This document shows, piece by piece, positions 44,965-56,228 of a stretch of 64,000 bases of DNA. Location: assembly GCF_910594005.1 (NCBI RefSeq), contig NC_057841.1:9471001-9535000 (forward strand), read 5' to 3'. The translations under genes were made by a program, and so were the position numbers. The notes beneath the pieces were generated by a model. The model saw only the letters and a program-made list of their open reading frames with translations. It did not search any database and was not told the origin of the DNA. This DNA is from Cervus elaphus. Taxonomy: Eukaryota > Chordata > Mammalia > Artiodactyla > Cervidae. Each line of letters starts with the position of its first letter. Positions within the stretch are counted from its first letter, which is position 1.

Positions 44965-45374
44965 CACTCAAATTTTTTCCAAACCAAGTCTTGTAAGATT
45001 CAAAATAATATCATAAAGAACGTGGCCAAATGTCTCGATGAAATCAATTCATGTGATTTCTTGGACCTTATCCATATCTTTCAGTGTAGTAAACCATTTA
45101 AAAATGGTTAGTAACCATCTTTTCACCTTCATAACAATCAATTAAAAAGCACTGTGAAGCCTGGCCGGGTGCCAGCATCCATCTTCTGGACTTGGGGTTT
45201 CTGGGTTCCATTCTTTCGTCCGCAGTGATCCATTTACCATTGCCAGTGACTATCAGCTCTTCTGTCCTCTGTGATTTCTTGAGAATTACCAAAGGGGTGA
45301 GGTCCTCTGCTGGCACTTCTCACAGTGGATTGTAATGGACAAGTAACTTCTTTCTATCCAACCTCCCCTGTGTT

Positions 45375-45530
45375 CCAGCAGTGGTTTCCCCAATGGTAAA
45401 GTGAAGACAGCAGTACCCTAACCCTAGGACAGTGGTGAGAATTCTGTGAGTTCATATATGCATGCTCTACTTTCTCATTAGGACAGTATCCAGCTCACAG
45501 CAAGTGCTTAGTGATGCTAAGTGTTAGCTA
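45375..45530 (+). mobile_element. MIR SINE
   Basis: Sense MIR: CCCCAATGGTAAAGTGAAG, GACAGTGGTGAGAATTCTGT, AGTATCCAGCTCACAGCAAG. Ancient and diverged. Confidence 0.55.
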
Positions 45531-47235
45531 TGAATGCATTTTCAGATGGCTACTCTCTGTTTATTAACATTTGGCTAAATTCTCTGAGACCTCAGGCTAG
45601 TCTTATTACCTTTTGGAAAATAAAATTCTAGTCTGATATGAGGAAGATAATCATCTCCACTGTTTTTCTCACAGAGGATCAAATACAACACTAAGACAGA
45701 TTTGCTGCCCACAAATAGGGTTTGGGTGGTAGGTACATATTGATGCTGAAATGACTGAGCTTGAACTCAGCCATTTTTAAACACAGGAGACATGCAGATA
45801 AACGGCTGTTCTGTACACAAAATTAGACACATCTTGGTTTTGCTCTTTTTTTTTTTTCTTGGTAAAATCATTTCTGGTTATTCACCAACCAAGTCAAACA
45901 TCTTGATGGTGTGTCAGTTTTGAGATAGCCATGAAATGGAAAATATGGATTTTGCTTGGAATGTCTATAGTCATATAAGTGATTTTTCATTTTAATTCAT
46001 GTATTACAGTTGGATTAGCCAGTTATTCTCCAAAATACATCCACTTGGTAGATAAAAGCTGTATTTTAAAACATGCATAAAATATACACTTTTTCAAAAT
46101 AAATTTTATTAAACTAAAAATGTGTTTTGCCATTTTTCCTGTGTAGTCCTGCCAGAGTTGGTCCACAATAATTCTTTGTACTCTGCTTCTGTAGGGAGGA
46201 TGTTCCCATACTAAAGAGATGATGGGAATGCAAAAGAGAGTCACTATGAAGTTAAGTCTGAGAAGAAGCCTGTGCTTAATCAGAAGGGAACACTGCCAAT
46301 TCACGCTGTCATAAATACAGGGGCATGACGGTGTGGTGGGGCAGGAAGTCTAAATATTTCTGAAAAACTCGTCTTCTGCTCCATCTCTAACATCATTGAC
46401 CTGGTTTTGACTTAATTTGAGGAGCTGCTGGGAGAATTAAATATATTGCATACAAGAGGCAGGCACACAGCTGGGACTCCATAGCTGATAAGTATAAGTG
46501 CTCACTGCTTCTGAGACCTCTCTCTGGCTTGGATGACCATGAAGGGAGAGTTAAACCAAAATGCACCAAGTTAGTTGCATTAATTAACCAAGTTAGTTGG
46601 TTAGTTAAACCAAAACTAACCAAAATGCACCAAGAGGGAGAACTGACACCCTAAATAGATCAGTTCCTTGGTTATTATGATAGATTTGAAACTGGAAAGA
46701 ATCTAAATTGAATCCCATGTCTTCATTCCAAGAACTGAGTCTAGGAGTTGGAGAACTCAGAGAGGGTCTTTGTATAGAAATTCGAGAAAACTTAAGCTAG
46801 TGTTGGATCAAAGTTTCTTCCCGGGCCACCTTGCCCCATGCACTGTGGAACTGATTCATCTTGGGTAGGTGTTACTGACTTCTCACATGGCACCATAAGC
46901 CATGCCCAAGCTGGCATGTGGGGCAAATGCTGTTCCTTTTTTGGCTCATGTATTGTCTGTGTCTTAGCGGGGGCTCCAGGGAGTGGAAGTTCTGTCTGAG
47001 GTGGCTCTGAAGTTGCTGGGGCAGATGTTCAGAGGCCTCAGTGAGTAGCAATCAAGTAGCTTTCTTATTTACCTCTAGTTCCTGGCTGCAGTCCAGCTCC
47101 CAACTGTTGCCAGTTGTGTTAAAACACTTGGAGGGATGTGGCATTCTTTCTGCCAGCAATTTCATTTATTCATTTTTCTTCCTTAGAAATAAATGTCTGA
47201 GACTGAAGCCACTTCAAAAGAGGAAGTAGGCTGGG
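45531..47235. other. Mostly unique DNA with a local duplication
   Basis: No gene recognised in 1.7 kb. 46420-46500 weakly resembles a MIR core (GGGAGAATTAAATATATTGC). 46554-46634 carries a 17-bp direct repeat and a 10-bp inverted repeat. T-run at 45847-45858. Confidence 0.45.
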
Positions 47236-47273
47236 CGTGTGTGTGTGTGTGTGTGTGTGTGTTTGTGTGTGTG
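47236..47273 (+). repeat. (GT)n microsatellite
   Basis: About 18 GT units with one TTTG interruption, followed by an A-rich run at 47285-47310. Confidence 0.95.
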
Positions 47274-47544
47274 ATGTCCTGTTTAAAAAAAAAAAACAAA
47301 AAACAAAACAAGCTAATCATTACCAAAAGAGAGGATCCTAAACAGATTCTTGTAAGGAGAGCATGTAGTGACATCTGTTTACCTCCCCAAAGCCCATTCC
47401 TCTTTCTTCCTTGCAAACAGATTGTTGCCTTTATCTAGTAATTTACTTTTCTCTATAATGCAGGACATGTATAATAATATTTAAAAGGAAAAGAAAACAG
47501 CACAGCACTTCAACCCTCTAGGAGAAGAAGAGGAAAAAAAATGA

Positions 47545-47983
47545 TACCGAATCCCCCTCAAAGATATAATGACATTTAGGGCTGTAGTTGGCAAAATAAC
47601 CTCCCCAAAGACATCCCTGGAATCTGTGGATGCGTTACTTTACATGGCAAGAGGGAATTAAAGCCGCCGGTGGAATTAAAATTGCTTATCAGTTTTGGAA
47701 GAGGGGCAGAGGACTCAGAGTGATGCAAGACCAGGCTCACCCCTCCACTGCTGTTTCTGCATGTGCTGGGGGGCCACAAGCCAAGGAGTGCAGGTGGCCT
47801 CTGAGACGGGAAAAGGTGCCTCCCTCCTGCCTCCAGGAGGGAAGGCAGCCCTACTGACATGCAATATTAGCCCAGTGAGACCCGACTTAGACTTTTAACA
47901 GAACTGCGGGATAAACATGTACTGTTTTAAGCCACTGAGTCTGCAGTGTGTCCTCACGGCAGGGCTTGCTTTCTTTCGTTATA
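47545..47983 (+). mobile_element. MaLR (MLT1-like) LTR, sense
   Basis: CCCTGGAATCTGTGGATG, GGCAAGAGGGAATTAAAGC, GGGGGCCACAAGCCAAGGAG, AGCCCAGTGAGACCCGACTT and GTTTTAAGCCACTGAGTCT follow the MLT1-type LTR order. It is the same family type as 6388-6800 in the opposite orientation. A 94-codon minus frame across it is incidental. Confidence 0.7.
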
Positions 47984-48139
47984 CAGTCATCCTTGTTGAT
48001 TATCCATTTTACACATAGCACTGTGTACAGGCAACCATAAGTTCATTCTCTAAGTCTGTCTCTTTCTTTTGCTCTTTGTAAAAATTTGTTTCTATTTTGG
48101 TAAAAGGCACACAGTATAAAACATTACTATTTTAACCAT
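47984..48139 (-). mobile_element. L1 3' UTR pieces, antisense, left of SINE
   Basis: GATTATCCATTTTACACATA, AACCATAAGTTCATTCTCTA, then GGTAAAAGGCACACAGTATA from an older L1 that resumes after the SINE. Confidence 0.65.
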
Positions 48140-48355
48140 GGGATTGCCTGGTGGCTCAGACGGTAAAGAGTCTGCCTGCAGTGTGGGAGACCTGGGTTCG
48201 ATCCTTGGGTCGGGAAGGTCCTCTGGAGAAGGAAATGGCAACCCACTCCAGTATTCTGGCCTGGAGAATCTCATGGACAGAGGAGGCTGGCAGGATACAG
48301 TCCATGGGGTCGCAAAGAGTTGGACACTACTGAACGACTTCACTTTCTTTCTTTC
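48140..48355 (+). mobile_element. Bov-tA SINE nested in L1, with target-site duplication
   Basis: GGATTGCCTGGTGGCTCAGA to GAGTTGGACACTACTGAACG plus a short CTTT-rich tail. ATTTTAACCAT (48129-48139) and ATTTTAGCCAT (48356-48366) flank it. Confidence 0.94.
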
Positions 48356-48366
48356 ATTTTAGCCAT

Positions 48367-48660
48367 ATTTCATGGTACAGTTCAGTGGCAAAACAGTCAC
48401 ATTGTTGTAAAACTCTCAGCATCATCCTTCTCCGGAATTTTTCACTTTCCTGAACTGAAACTCTGTCCCCAATAAACACTGAGTCCCTGGCCCCCTTCTC
48501 CACCTTACAACCCCAGGGCCCTGGCACCTACCAGTGTATCTTCTTGACTGTTCTAGGTACCTTGAATAAGTGTCATCAAACAGTATTTGTCTGCACCTAA
48601 TGTACATGGGAATGCACTTTTCGGGCTAACGTAATATATCCCACAGACACATCTTCCCTT
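48367..48660 (-). mobile_element. Ancient L1 3' UTR, antisense, right of SINE
   Basis: GTACAGTTCAGTGGCAAAAC, TCACATTGTTGTAAAACTCT, GAACTGAAACTCTGTCCCCA and CTAGGTACCTTGAATAAGTG: a recognisable old L1 3' end in reverse. Confidence 0.7.
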
Positions 48661-48699
48661 CTTCCTTTCTCCCGTGCTGTGCGCTAGGTTCTCCTTAGA

Positions 48700-48840
48700 T
48701 GCCTGTTTTATACGGAGCAGTGCATGTACGTCAATCCCAACCTCCCAGTTTCATCCGCTTTCCCACTGGTGTCTCCACGCTTGTCCTCTATGTCTGTGTC
48801 TCTGTTTCTGCTCCGGGAGTAGATTCATCTCAGGCGGGGC
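48700..48840 (-). mobile_element. L1 3' UTR fragment, antisense
   Basis: CTGTTTTATACGGAGCAGTG, GTCAATCCCAACCTCCCAGT and TGTCTGTGTCTCTGTTTCTG match the antisense L1 3' UTR. The overlapping plus-strand frames (48674-48949, 48699-49022) are explained by it and its C-rich right flank. Confidence 0.55.
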
Positions 48841-49079
48841 TCTCTCTTCCTCCCCGAGGGCACCTCGCTGCCCCCTCCCCCAGCTGTGCCTGGCCGCTTC
48901 CCCCCAACACAGCCCTGTCTCCATCCTGCAGCCTCCGCTTCCCCACTGAACCTGGAAATGCTTTCTCCAGCTCTTTACTTTGGCTTTCTCTCACCTGTTC
49001 TTTTCTTTACCTCATGCACTGAAAATGTAAAATTACATGCTATTATTTTCTTGTTTTCTGTCTATCTTCACTGCTAGAC

Positions 49080-49190
49080 TGAGCAAGTCATGAGGCCAGG
49101 AACCGTATCTCCTTCGTGTTCTGATGTACCCCCAGGACCAGCACAGTGCTGGGTACAGAGCTATGCACAGTAAGTGTCTGTCAATTTTTA
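49080..49190 (+). mobile_element. L2 LINE extreme 3' end
   Basis: GAGGCCAGGAACCGTATCTC, CCCCCAGGACCAGCACAGTG and CAGTAAGTGTCTGTCAATT match the sense L2 terminus. Confidence 0.55.
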
Positions 49191-49887
49191 AGAAATCAAT
49201 ATATTTACATTAATTCTCTTTCTGAGTTATTTCTTTTATATTTATCAATCTGCGGCTTTGTACTTAATAACTGTAATGTGAAAAATAACATTATCTAACG
49301 TTTAACATGTATAACATTTAGAACACTCCTGATTCTAATTTTTAAAATTTTCTTTGCTCTTCTTGACAGGTGTGCTTTTTCATACTGTCTTAATAATCAT
49401 TCTGTGATATTCTCCAAAACTTACATTAAGATTTTGATTGGTATTAAAGTTAATGTCGAAATTAAGTTTTAGAAGAATATTTATCCTTCCAGTATGCTGC
49501 CTTCTCATTAAGTGTTGCAGTGTGGGTCTCTTTTATTTAAATATTCTTTAGTCCCTCAGGAAAGTTTTATCTTTTTAAGTGAAATTTCCTAATTCCTAGT
49601 TTATTTTTTTGTTACGCTTGTCCAGAGGTATTTTATTTTGTAAGTTGCTATTATAAATTATTTTACTGTTATATGTTCTAATTGTTGATTGCTGATATTC
49701 TAAGGGTTTATTCTTAATAAATTCTATAGGATTGTTGGGAGGATTAATGACTACATAAAATGGTTAGCACAGTATATTTTATAGATTGTAAGCTCTCAAA
49801 TATTTTTCTTCCTCTCCTTATTCTCTTTCTCCTCATCCTTGTTATCACATATTATCAATTTCTATATGTATAAAGGCATTTCTGTTC
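49191..49887. other. AT-rich, no feature recognised
   Basis: Strongly AT-rich. GGATTGTTGGGAGGATTAAT near 49730 weakly resembles a MIR core. It may also hold unrecognised old LINE sequence. Confidence 0.4.
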
Positions 49888-50104
49888 GGCTTCCCTGGGG
49901 GCTCGGTCAGTAAAGAATCTACAGTGCAGGAGACATGAGTTTGATCCTTGGGTTGGGAAGATTTCCCTGGAAAAGGGAAGGGCAACACACTCCAGTATTC
50001 TTGCCTGGAAAATCCTATGGACAGAGAAGTTTGGTGGGCTACAGTCCATAGGGTTGCAAAGACTCGGACATGACTTAGCGACTAAACCACCACCACCAAA
50101 CACC
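49888..50104 (+). mobile_element. Bov-tA SINE
   Basis: GGCTTCCCTGGGGGCTCGGT, CACTCCAGTATTCTTGCCTG, GACTCGGACATGACTTAGCG and an ACCACCACCACC tail. Confidence 0.92.
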
Positions 50105-51719
50105 TTTTTGCTATCTGGTTTCCAATAGTTACAGTTCTTAGTTTCACACATTGTTATATTAGTTAGAAACTATAAAAAATTTTTAAATAATTAATGCTAT
50201 TCATTAACTCTTATTACCAGCTAATTAGAGGCAAGGCTGGGCATGAGGGCAATGGTTATGTGCCTAAGAAGCTGGGCTTGCAGGCAGGAGTGGGGCTGCC
50301 TGGCCTCCTGGGCAGGGCTGGCGTGGACTCTGGGCTGGTCATCGGGGGGGAGGGGGGCTTAGGGGGTCACAGCCCCTCTGTCCTCCCCATAGGCAGAGCT
50401 CACATCATTGGTGGGAAAGACAGTGTTTGCCACTGATTTTATTCTTTTCTTCATCCATTTTGATTCACTTTGGATTTAGTGCAAATTCCTCTGATTATAA
50501 CAGATGAACTCAGTTTAAGTGCTGGTTCTAGTTTATTTGTTTTGTGGATGGACTTTTGTTTTCATCCTTAAATGTGTCTTCATTGGTACCTCAGTGGCCT
50601 GTTGGAAACGCTACATCGGGGCCACCAAAGTACCATTGGTGTGGACCCGAATCTTAAATCATCCAGAATGCACCCACTTCCTCACAGGATCTGGCAAATC
50701 TGTGTCCTGCAGAATCCAAGTAAAACTCAGGAACCAGCTTACAATTCTGTCTCTTCACAAACCTGGAACCGTTCTAGAAGCATATACACATCTAAAAATA
50801 GGCTTCATTTATTTAGAAAAAAAAAATCAGATGCTATTTTAATGTAAAGGGTTTCCCTTTCCTTCTTGTTTCATAAAAACCAAACACAGTTCATTTTGTA
50901 ATGTAAATGCTCCTTTTTGTTTTAAGAAATTATGGAGGGTGTCTCAAGCTCCTTTTATAGCATCAAAGCAACATTGCACCAGACACACTGAGGCTCGTAA
51001 AGAAGACTTTACTCTTGGCTGTTGCGACAGAGGCCAGGGCCCAGGGCTCAGCCTGAGGTCCATGGAAACATGGGCCAGGCGGATTTTAAGATCTGGGGTG
51101 GGAGTGGGGTCCTCGGCCACTGTGTTTGTTCACTGGCCTTCCCCAAAGGCAAAGTCAACTTTCTCATAGCTTCAGGACAGAACGTGGTTTTACCTCTTGG
51201 ACAAACGGAGAGATGGGGAGTCTCTTCCTTGAAGACCCCACTTCCCAGGCGTGGCTCCCAGGTCCTAGAGAAAGACAGTCCTAGGTGGTAAAACCAGCAA
51301 GGAGCTTTTCAAAAAAATTGCGTATCTCAAAGGGGCAATGGCAATGCCTAGAGCAGATGCTCTCAGGGAAGAGAGGACAGGGCTGGATGACGAGAAGCCT
51401 GTCCAAAGTCTAGTTGAGGCAAGGGGACACCAAGCCCTGTTGGCCACTAGAAGTCATCAAGTCAAAGAGCGGACAGAGGACAGCAGGTTTCCACACTCAG
51501 GTGTGTGTGTGTAAGACGGACCTTGCCCCACTCTGATCCTGTCTCTACCCAAGGCTATTCTCTCCCTGCCGACAGCTTCTCCTTCACTCGTCTTTCTGCC
51601 TCCTCTCCGTGGGAAGCGTCCCCCAGACCTCCCCTGTCCCCCTGGCTCACTCTGCTCTGCACTGGTCTTGTCGTGACTACATTTCCTTTCCCTTCTATTC
51701 ATGCTATGTAACTCATTCA
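50105..51719. other. Repeat-poor stretch, no gene recognised
   Basis: 50225-50400 is G-rich (GGGGGGGAGGGGGG at 50345). Two overlapping plus-strand frames (50519-50842 and 50572-50847) have no domain. No transposon recognised in 1.6 kb. Confidence 0.45.
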
Positions 51720-52140
51720 GGAACTCACTGAACACTAAGAAAAGAACAACGGGATAAGTACCAACGTTTGCCACGCATGATTCTAGACCGGGCAATACAG
51801 GGATGAAATCCACACAGTCCTTGGTCTCGAGAGGTTTACACAGTACGAGTGGGGCAGCCACTAAACACAGACTCGGAGCCTGAGAAGCTGCCGGAGGAAA
51901 GCAGAGCGCGCAGGAGAGGACAGCAGAGGCCCCGGTTTAGGCTGGCGGTGGGCGGGAAGGCGCGTGGATGCGCCGGGGCGGGGGCCGGAGCCAACAGTGT
52001 GTGCGGATGCTCAGATGGTCTGTGGACAGGAGGCCAGCGTGGCTGGAGCTTGGAGATCAGGAGGAGGGGAGGGCAGATGAGGCCGACAGGGTCTAGGAAC
52101 TGCACTGGGATTGAGGTTTGACCCCAGGGGAAAGTCACAG
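51720..52140 (-). mobile_element. L2 LINE, antisense, with CpG-dense part
   Basis: CTCACTGAACACTAAGAAAA, TTGGTCTCGAGAGGTTTACA, GTGGACAGGAGGCCAGCGTG and GGGTCTAGGAACTG fit antisense L2. 51895-51995 is unusually CpG-rich for an old repeat in mammalian DNA. Confidence 0.5.
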
Positions 52141-52467
52141 GCGCGAATGAGGGCTGAAGGGGGGCCTGCTATGACGTCACACACGGCGGAATGAAAGAGG
52201 GGCGTGTCTATTCCCCACTCCTCTCCTGCACTTGCGGGTTAAGCCATATGTCAAGGGAGATTAATTTTATGTTTTCCTGGAAGGCCCAGTTCTTTACACA
52301 GACCTCCTGGGTCCGTGCTGTGGTCGGCATTGGGGAGACTCCCAGGGATGGAGACTTCTCCCAGCTCAGTGACGCGGCTCTTTCCCTGGACTTCGGCCGG
52401 AATCCGTATTCGCATTTACTGGGCCTGGGAGTTCAGATATTAGTACTTCCACCATTCTCATGTGCCT
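52141..52467. other. No feature recognised
   Basis: Mixed single-copy-looking DNA. A 93-codon frame (52191-52472) shows no motif. Confidence 0.45.
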
Positions 52468-52682
52468 GCTAACGTCGCTTCAATCATGTCCAGACCTTCA
52501 ATCATGTTGTGACCCTGTGGACGGTAGCCTGCCAATCTTCTGTCCACGGGGTTCTCCAGGCAAGAATACTGGAGTGGGTTGCCATGCCCTCCTCCAGGAG
52601 ATCCTCCAGATCCAGGGATCAAACCTGCTGTCTCTCAGGTCTCCTGCGTTGGCAGGCGGGTTCTTAACCACTAGGGCCACCA
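52468..52682 (-). mobile_element. Bov-tA SINE with internal 18-bp duplication
   Basis: Antisense, to GGTTCTTAACCACTAGGGCC. CTTCAATCATGT occurs at 52478-52489 and 52496-52507, an 18-bp-period duplication at the SINE tail. Confidence 0.92.
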
Positions 52683-53641
52683 GAGGAGCCTCTGTGTCAT
52701 TCTTAGGTGTGATAAATGTGGGAGACCCTTCTTTGGACTCTACGCACTCAAGAAAGTTTCTTTATTTGGAAGCTTAAAACCTGGTCTTCATGAGTTTAAT
52801 TAATAACATTGTATTAGATGCAATGATCTTTTTAGAGAAGATAACATTCCAACATTTGCGTGAGGATTGGACTGCTAACCCTAGAACCCCCAGACACTGT
52901 TTATGCTAGCCCCCAGATTTATTGTGCTGAAAGTAGCTTGGAAGTTTCCAGAATGTTCTCCTCCAGCTCTTTCATTCACCAGCACAAGGGTCCACCCCTA
53001 GAATGAGTAGGCGCTTCCCACACTTTCCTCTGTAATCTGGCAGGTTTGTGGCTGCGATCTTCTTGACCTGTCGCCACCAGCTCAGGAGTGAGTGTGCTGT
53101 TTGTGGAGGAGACAGCGCATTTGGCTTCATGAGTTCCACTTTACGCAATGCCTTTGCTAGGAGATGGAAATAATTGCTCTTCCCTCATGCTTCTCTCTTG
53201 TTTTCCTGCTGCTGCTTCGCTTCACACAGTCTATTGATGAAAAGAAGCTTGTCAGGAAAATCAGACTCTAAACCCTTTAATGGCAAAGGAACACATTACA
53301 GAGAAGTAGCTGTAAATTCTGCAAGTTAAGCAAGTGCCTGCTCTGTTTTTACATGGAGACAGACAGAAGGACAAACCAAATGCTGACCAGACGAGACGTC
53401 CTGGGACACCAGATGCTCCAAGCGCTAAAGACGTTCATCTAGTGTTTCTGCAGCTCTTAACACAGGGGCAGAATTCTGTTCATTTTCACCAGTGAATTAA
53501 AGGGCAACAGAACACTGAGCAGACTTTCCTTGGTGGAAAACTGGGGTTCCATGCTGTTCTCCCAGTAATAAGTTGAAGGGGGCATGGGGAAGCTCCAAAT
53601 TTAAGACACTTTTCTGTTTATTTGCTTGTTTTTAGGAAACA
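52683..53641. other. No feature recognised
   Basis: Nearly 1 kb of single-copy-looking DNA. No gene or repeat evidence. Confidence 0.45.
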
Positions 53642-53652
53642 TTTAATTTAGA

Positions 53653-53859
53653 AAGTGAAAAGTGAAGTTGCTCAGTTGTGTCTGACTCTTTGTGACCCCA
53701 CGACTGTAGCCTACCAGGTTCTTCCATCCATTTTCCAGGCAAGAGTATTGGAGTGGGTTGCCATTTCCTTCTCCAGGAGATCTTCCCGACCCAGGGATTG
53801 AACATGGGTCTTCCACACTGTAGGCAGATGCTTTACCGTCTGAACCACCAGGAAAGTCC
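53653..53859 (-). mobile_element. Bov-tA SINE with target-site duplication
   Basis: Antisense: GAAGTTGCTCAGTTGTGTCT to GAACCACCAGGAAAGTCC. TTTAATTTAGA (53642-53652) and TTTAATTCAGA (53860-53870) flank it. Confidence 0.93.
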
Positions 53860-53870
53860 TTTAATTCAGA

Positions 53871-55688
53871 GCAACCTGATAAAAATTTAGCCTCCTTTAT
53901 GCTACACACTGTGAACTGTTGAGAAGTGTTGATGAATGGGCACTGACCCAACCGTGAAGAAACAGAAGGTTCGATGGTTGTAATAAGCAAGATATAGCAA
54001 GATATAAGCTCCATGAATATAAGCAAATATGACGGATTATTTTCTTCCTCTGAGGTCACAACCTTTGACCTGTGCTTCTAAGGTTGTTTAGAGGTTTAGC
54101 ATCACTGCAGGCTAACCTGAGGAAGTAGGTGTTGTCGTGTGGTGTGGCAGCTGGTGGCCCAGTGTCGAAGTAAAGTGCAGTCACTGGGACTTTTGCCATC
54201 AGATCAAAGTGCTTGTTCAGAGATGCCCTTCTTCTTATTCAGGTCACTGATCTCAAACTTTGCCTCTGCTGAGCTTCTACAGAGAAAGCATCAGGTGGGC
54301 AGTGGAAGGACAGTCAGGGGGTGCCTTTACCCCTGGTCCTTTCTCCATCAGAGTTAACTCCCATCAAAGTAAAGGGCTTTCTGGTCCACAAAAAAGATTC
54401 TGAAAAAGGATCACATTATAAACTATCATTTAAAGAAAGGATTCCACTGCTAATAAAACCACTGATTTAGGGAAACTCAGTACTTTCTTAACTGGGACAA
54501 AATGAATAAAAAGACTTTCTCTGTGGTCTGGTTATCAAGTCTTCAGATACGGAATAGAGGGACTGGTTAATCAGAGTCTATGCTGACACCTGGAGAAAGA
54601 ATTCTGTAACTAAGGGTCTAGAACAGCAGTTTCAATTCTCTCCGACTGTCACAATCTCAGAAAGTGAAGTAAGCTAATCTGGTCTTGAGACTCTTTGCTA
54701 GTCTTATATTTCTGGCAGAAGAGTTGGGGTGTAGATGAAGACTGAAGTAGTAAATATGTGTTTTGACTTTTCCTAGAGGTGTATTTAGCTTTTGGCGTCT
54801 TGCTTTGGTTCTGTGGCTCTGTTTCATCACCGAAGGTTTAAATCAGGGCTATATGTCTCTGAGCAGATGTGACAAATCTGACCAGACATTATTGATAGAA
54901 CTGAAAGGAAGCCTGACCGCAGACATCAGCTCTAGGTCTTCAGGGTTGTACAGGAGAAGCTGAGAGCCAGGGTCGGTGCAGGTCTGACCACCAAGGGCAG
55001 CATGTCAGCCTGGTAAGTCCTGCAGGGTTTGGACCTGGTTCAGCCACTTTCTGTGGCTTGAATGCAGGAGAGGATAAGACAGGCTGTGGGTTGGTCTTAT
55101 CTTGAGTCACTTATAATAATAACTTTTTCATGTTGACCGAAGACACTTGCAATTCTATATACTTCTCTGTGCATTTACACCCTATACATCCAAGAAGCCA
55201 TGGCGAACGTGGTGAAAGTTCGTAGCAGCCTCTCTGCCTTTGTTCCTGTTTTCTTCACAGTGTAAAATAATCTTTTGGTTTTTTTGATATACAGAAAACT
55301 CAAGCATTTCACCACTGAGTGAAAAACCTCCATGTAACAACTTCCCGTCAATTGCTGCTTGGCTTCCTCCCGCTTTGCATTTAACCATTTATTTTCCTTT
55401 CTGCAAGAAGATGGAAACATTCCTGCATCCTCTCTGGTTTCAGAAGATTTGCTCACAGTTATTTGTGGTCAGGGATTATTGCTGTTATCCAAAATATTGC
55501 TCTGCTATTTGAAGATACTGGGAAGAGGATTTTAAAGTCAAGGAATGAAACCACTAATGGTATATAAAATGAACTGGGGCGTTCCGATGGGTAGTAAGCT
55601 CAAATATAGTGTTTGTGATCAGGATTGGAAAAGCTTTTGGGTTGAAAAACACATAGCCTCAAGCAACACAGCATAAGATTTTTGCTCT
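53871..55688. other. Longest repeat-free interior stretch, no gene recognised
   Basis: I recognise no transposon in 1.8 kb. AGCAAGATAT is tandemly doubled near 53988-54005. Small frames (54763-54963 plus, 55175-55456 minus) lack motifs. Confidence 0.45.
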
Positions 55689-55696
55689 ACTCTAGT

Positions 55697-55882
55697 AAGT
55701 GAAAGTGTTAGCTGCTCAGTCATGTCTGACTCTTTGTGACCCTATGGACTGTAGCTCAGGCTCCTCTGCCCATGGAGTTTTCCAGGCAAGAAGACTGGAG
55801 TCATTTCCTTCTCCAGGTATTGAACCCAGATCTGCCACATTGCAGGTGGATTCTTTACAGTCTGAGCCACCATGGAAGCATC
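55697..55882 (-). mobile_element. Bov-tA SINE with target-site duplication
   Basis: Antisense: GTTAGCTGCTCAGTCATGTC to CTGAGCCACCATGGAAGC, slightly shortened internally. ACTCTAGT at 55689-55696 and 55883-55890. Confidence 0.92.
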
Positions 55883-55925
55883 ACTCTAGTGAGAGGCGCA
55901 ACTCTAAAAAAAGTGGGCTCTTCTA

Positions 55926-56216
55926 TAGCCATAGTGAACAGACTCATGGACATACGGCAAGAGAAGGTGGGACAAACTGGGAGAGTAACCTAGAAACATG
56001 TACACTGCCATATGTAAAATACATAGCCAGTGGGAATTGGCCGAATGACACTGGGAGCTCAAACCCTGTGCTCTGTGACAACCTAGAGGGGTGGGATGGG
56101 GTGGGAGATGGGAGGGAGGTTTAAGAGTATACCTATGGCTGATTAATGTTGATGTGTGGCAGAAACCAGCACAACATCGTAAAATAATTATCCTCCAATT
56201 AAAAAGAAAAAAAAAT
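55926..56216 (+). mobile_element. Ruminant L1 3' end with target-site duplication
   Basis: Sense 3' UTR: ATAGCCAGTGGGAATTGGCC, GTGACAACCTAGAGGGGTGG, TATACCTATGGCTGATTAAT, poly(A). TGGGCTCTTCTA (55914-55925) and TGGGCTCATCTA (56217-56228) flank it. Strongly 5'-truncated. Confidence 0.92.
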
Positions 56217-56228
56217 TGGGCTCATCTA

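Larger units (their letters stand above)
43690..45320 (-). mobile_element. CR1/L3-like ancient LINE relic, split by BovB
   Basis: Outer parts 43690-43918 and about 44965-45320. CAAGATTGTTTTGAATCTTG, GTCAGCTACAAATTTAATAA (antisense of a decayed F-A-D-D reverse-transcriptase motif), GTCTCGATGAAATCAATTCA and GTGATTTCTTGAGAATTACC fit an antisense CR1/L3 LINE in order. The BovB at 43919-44964 sits between them. Assignment is by memory of the family and is uncertain. Confidence 0.5.
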
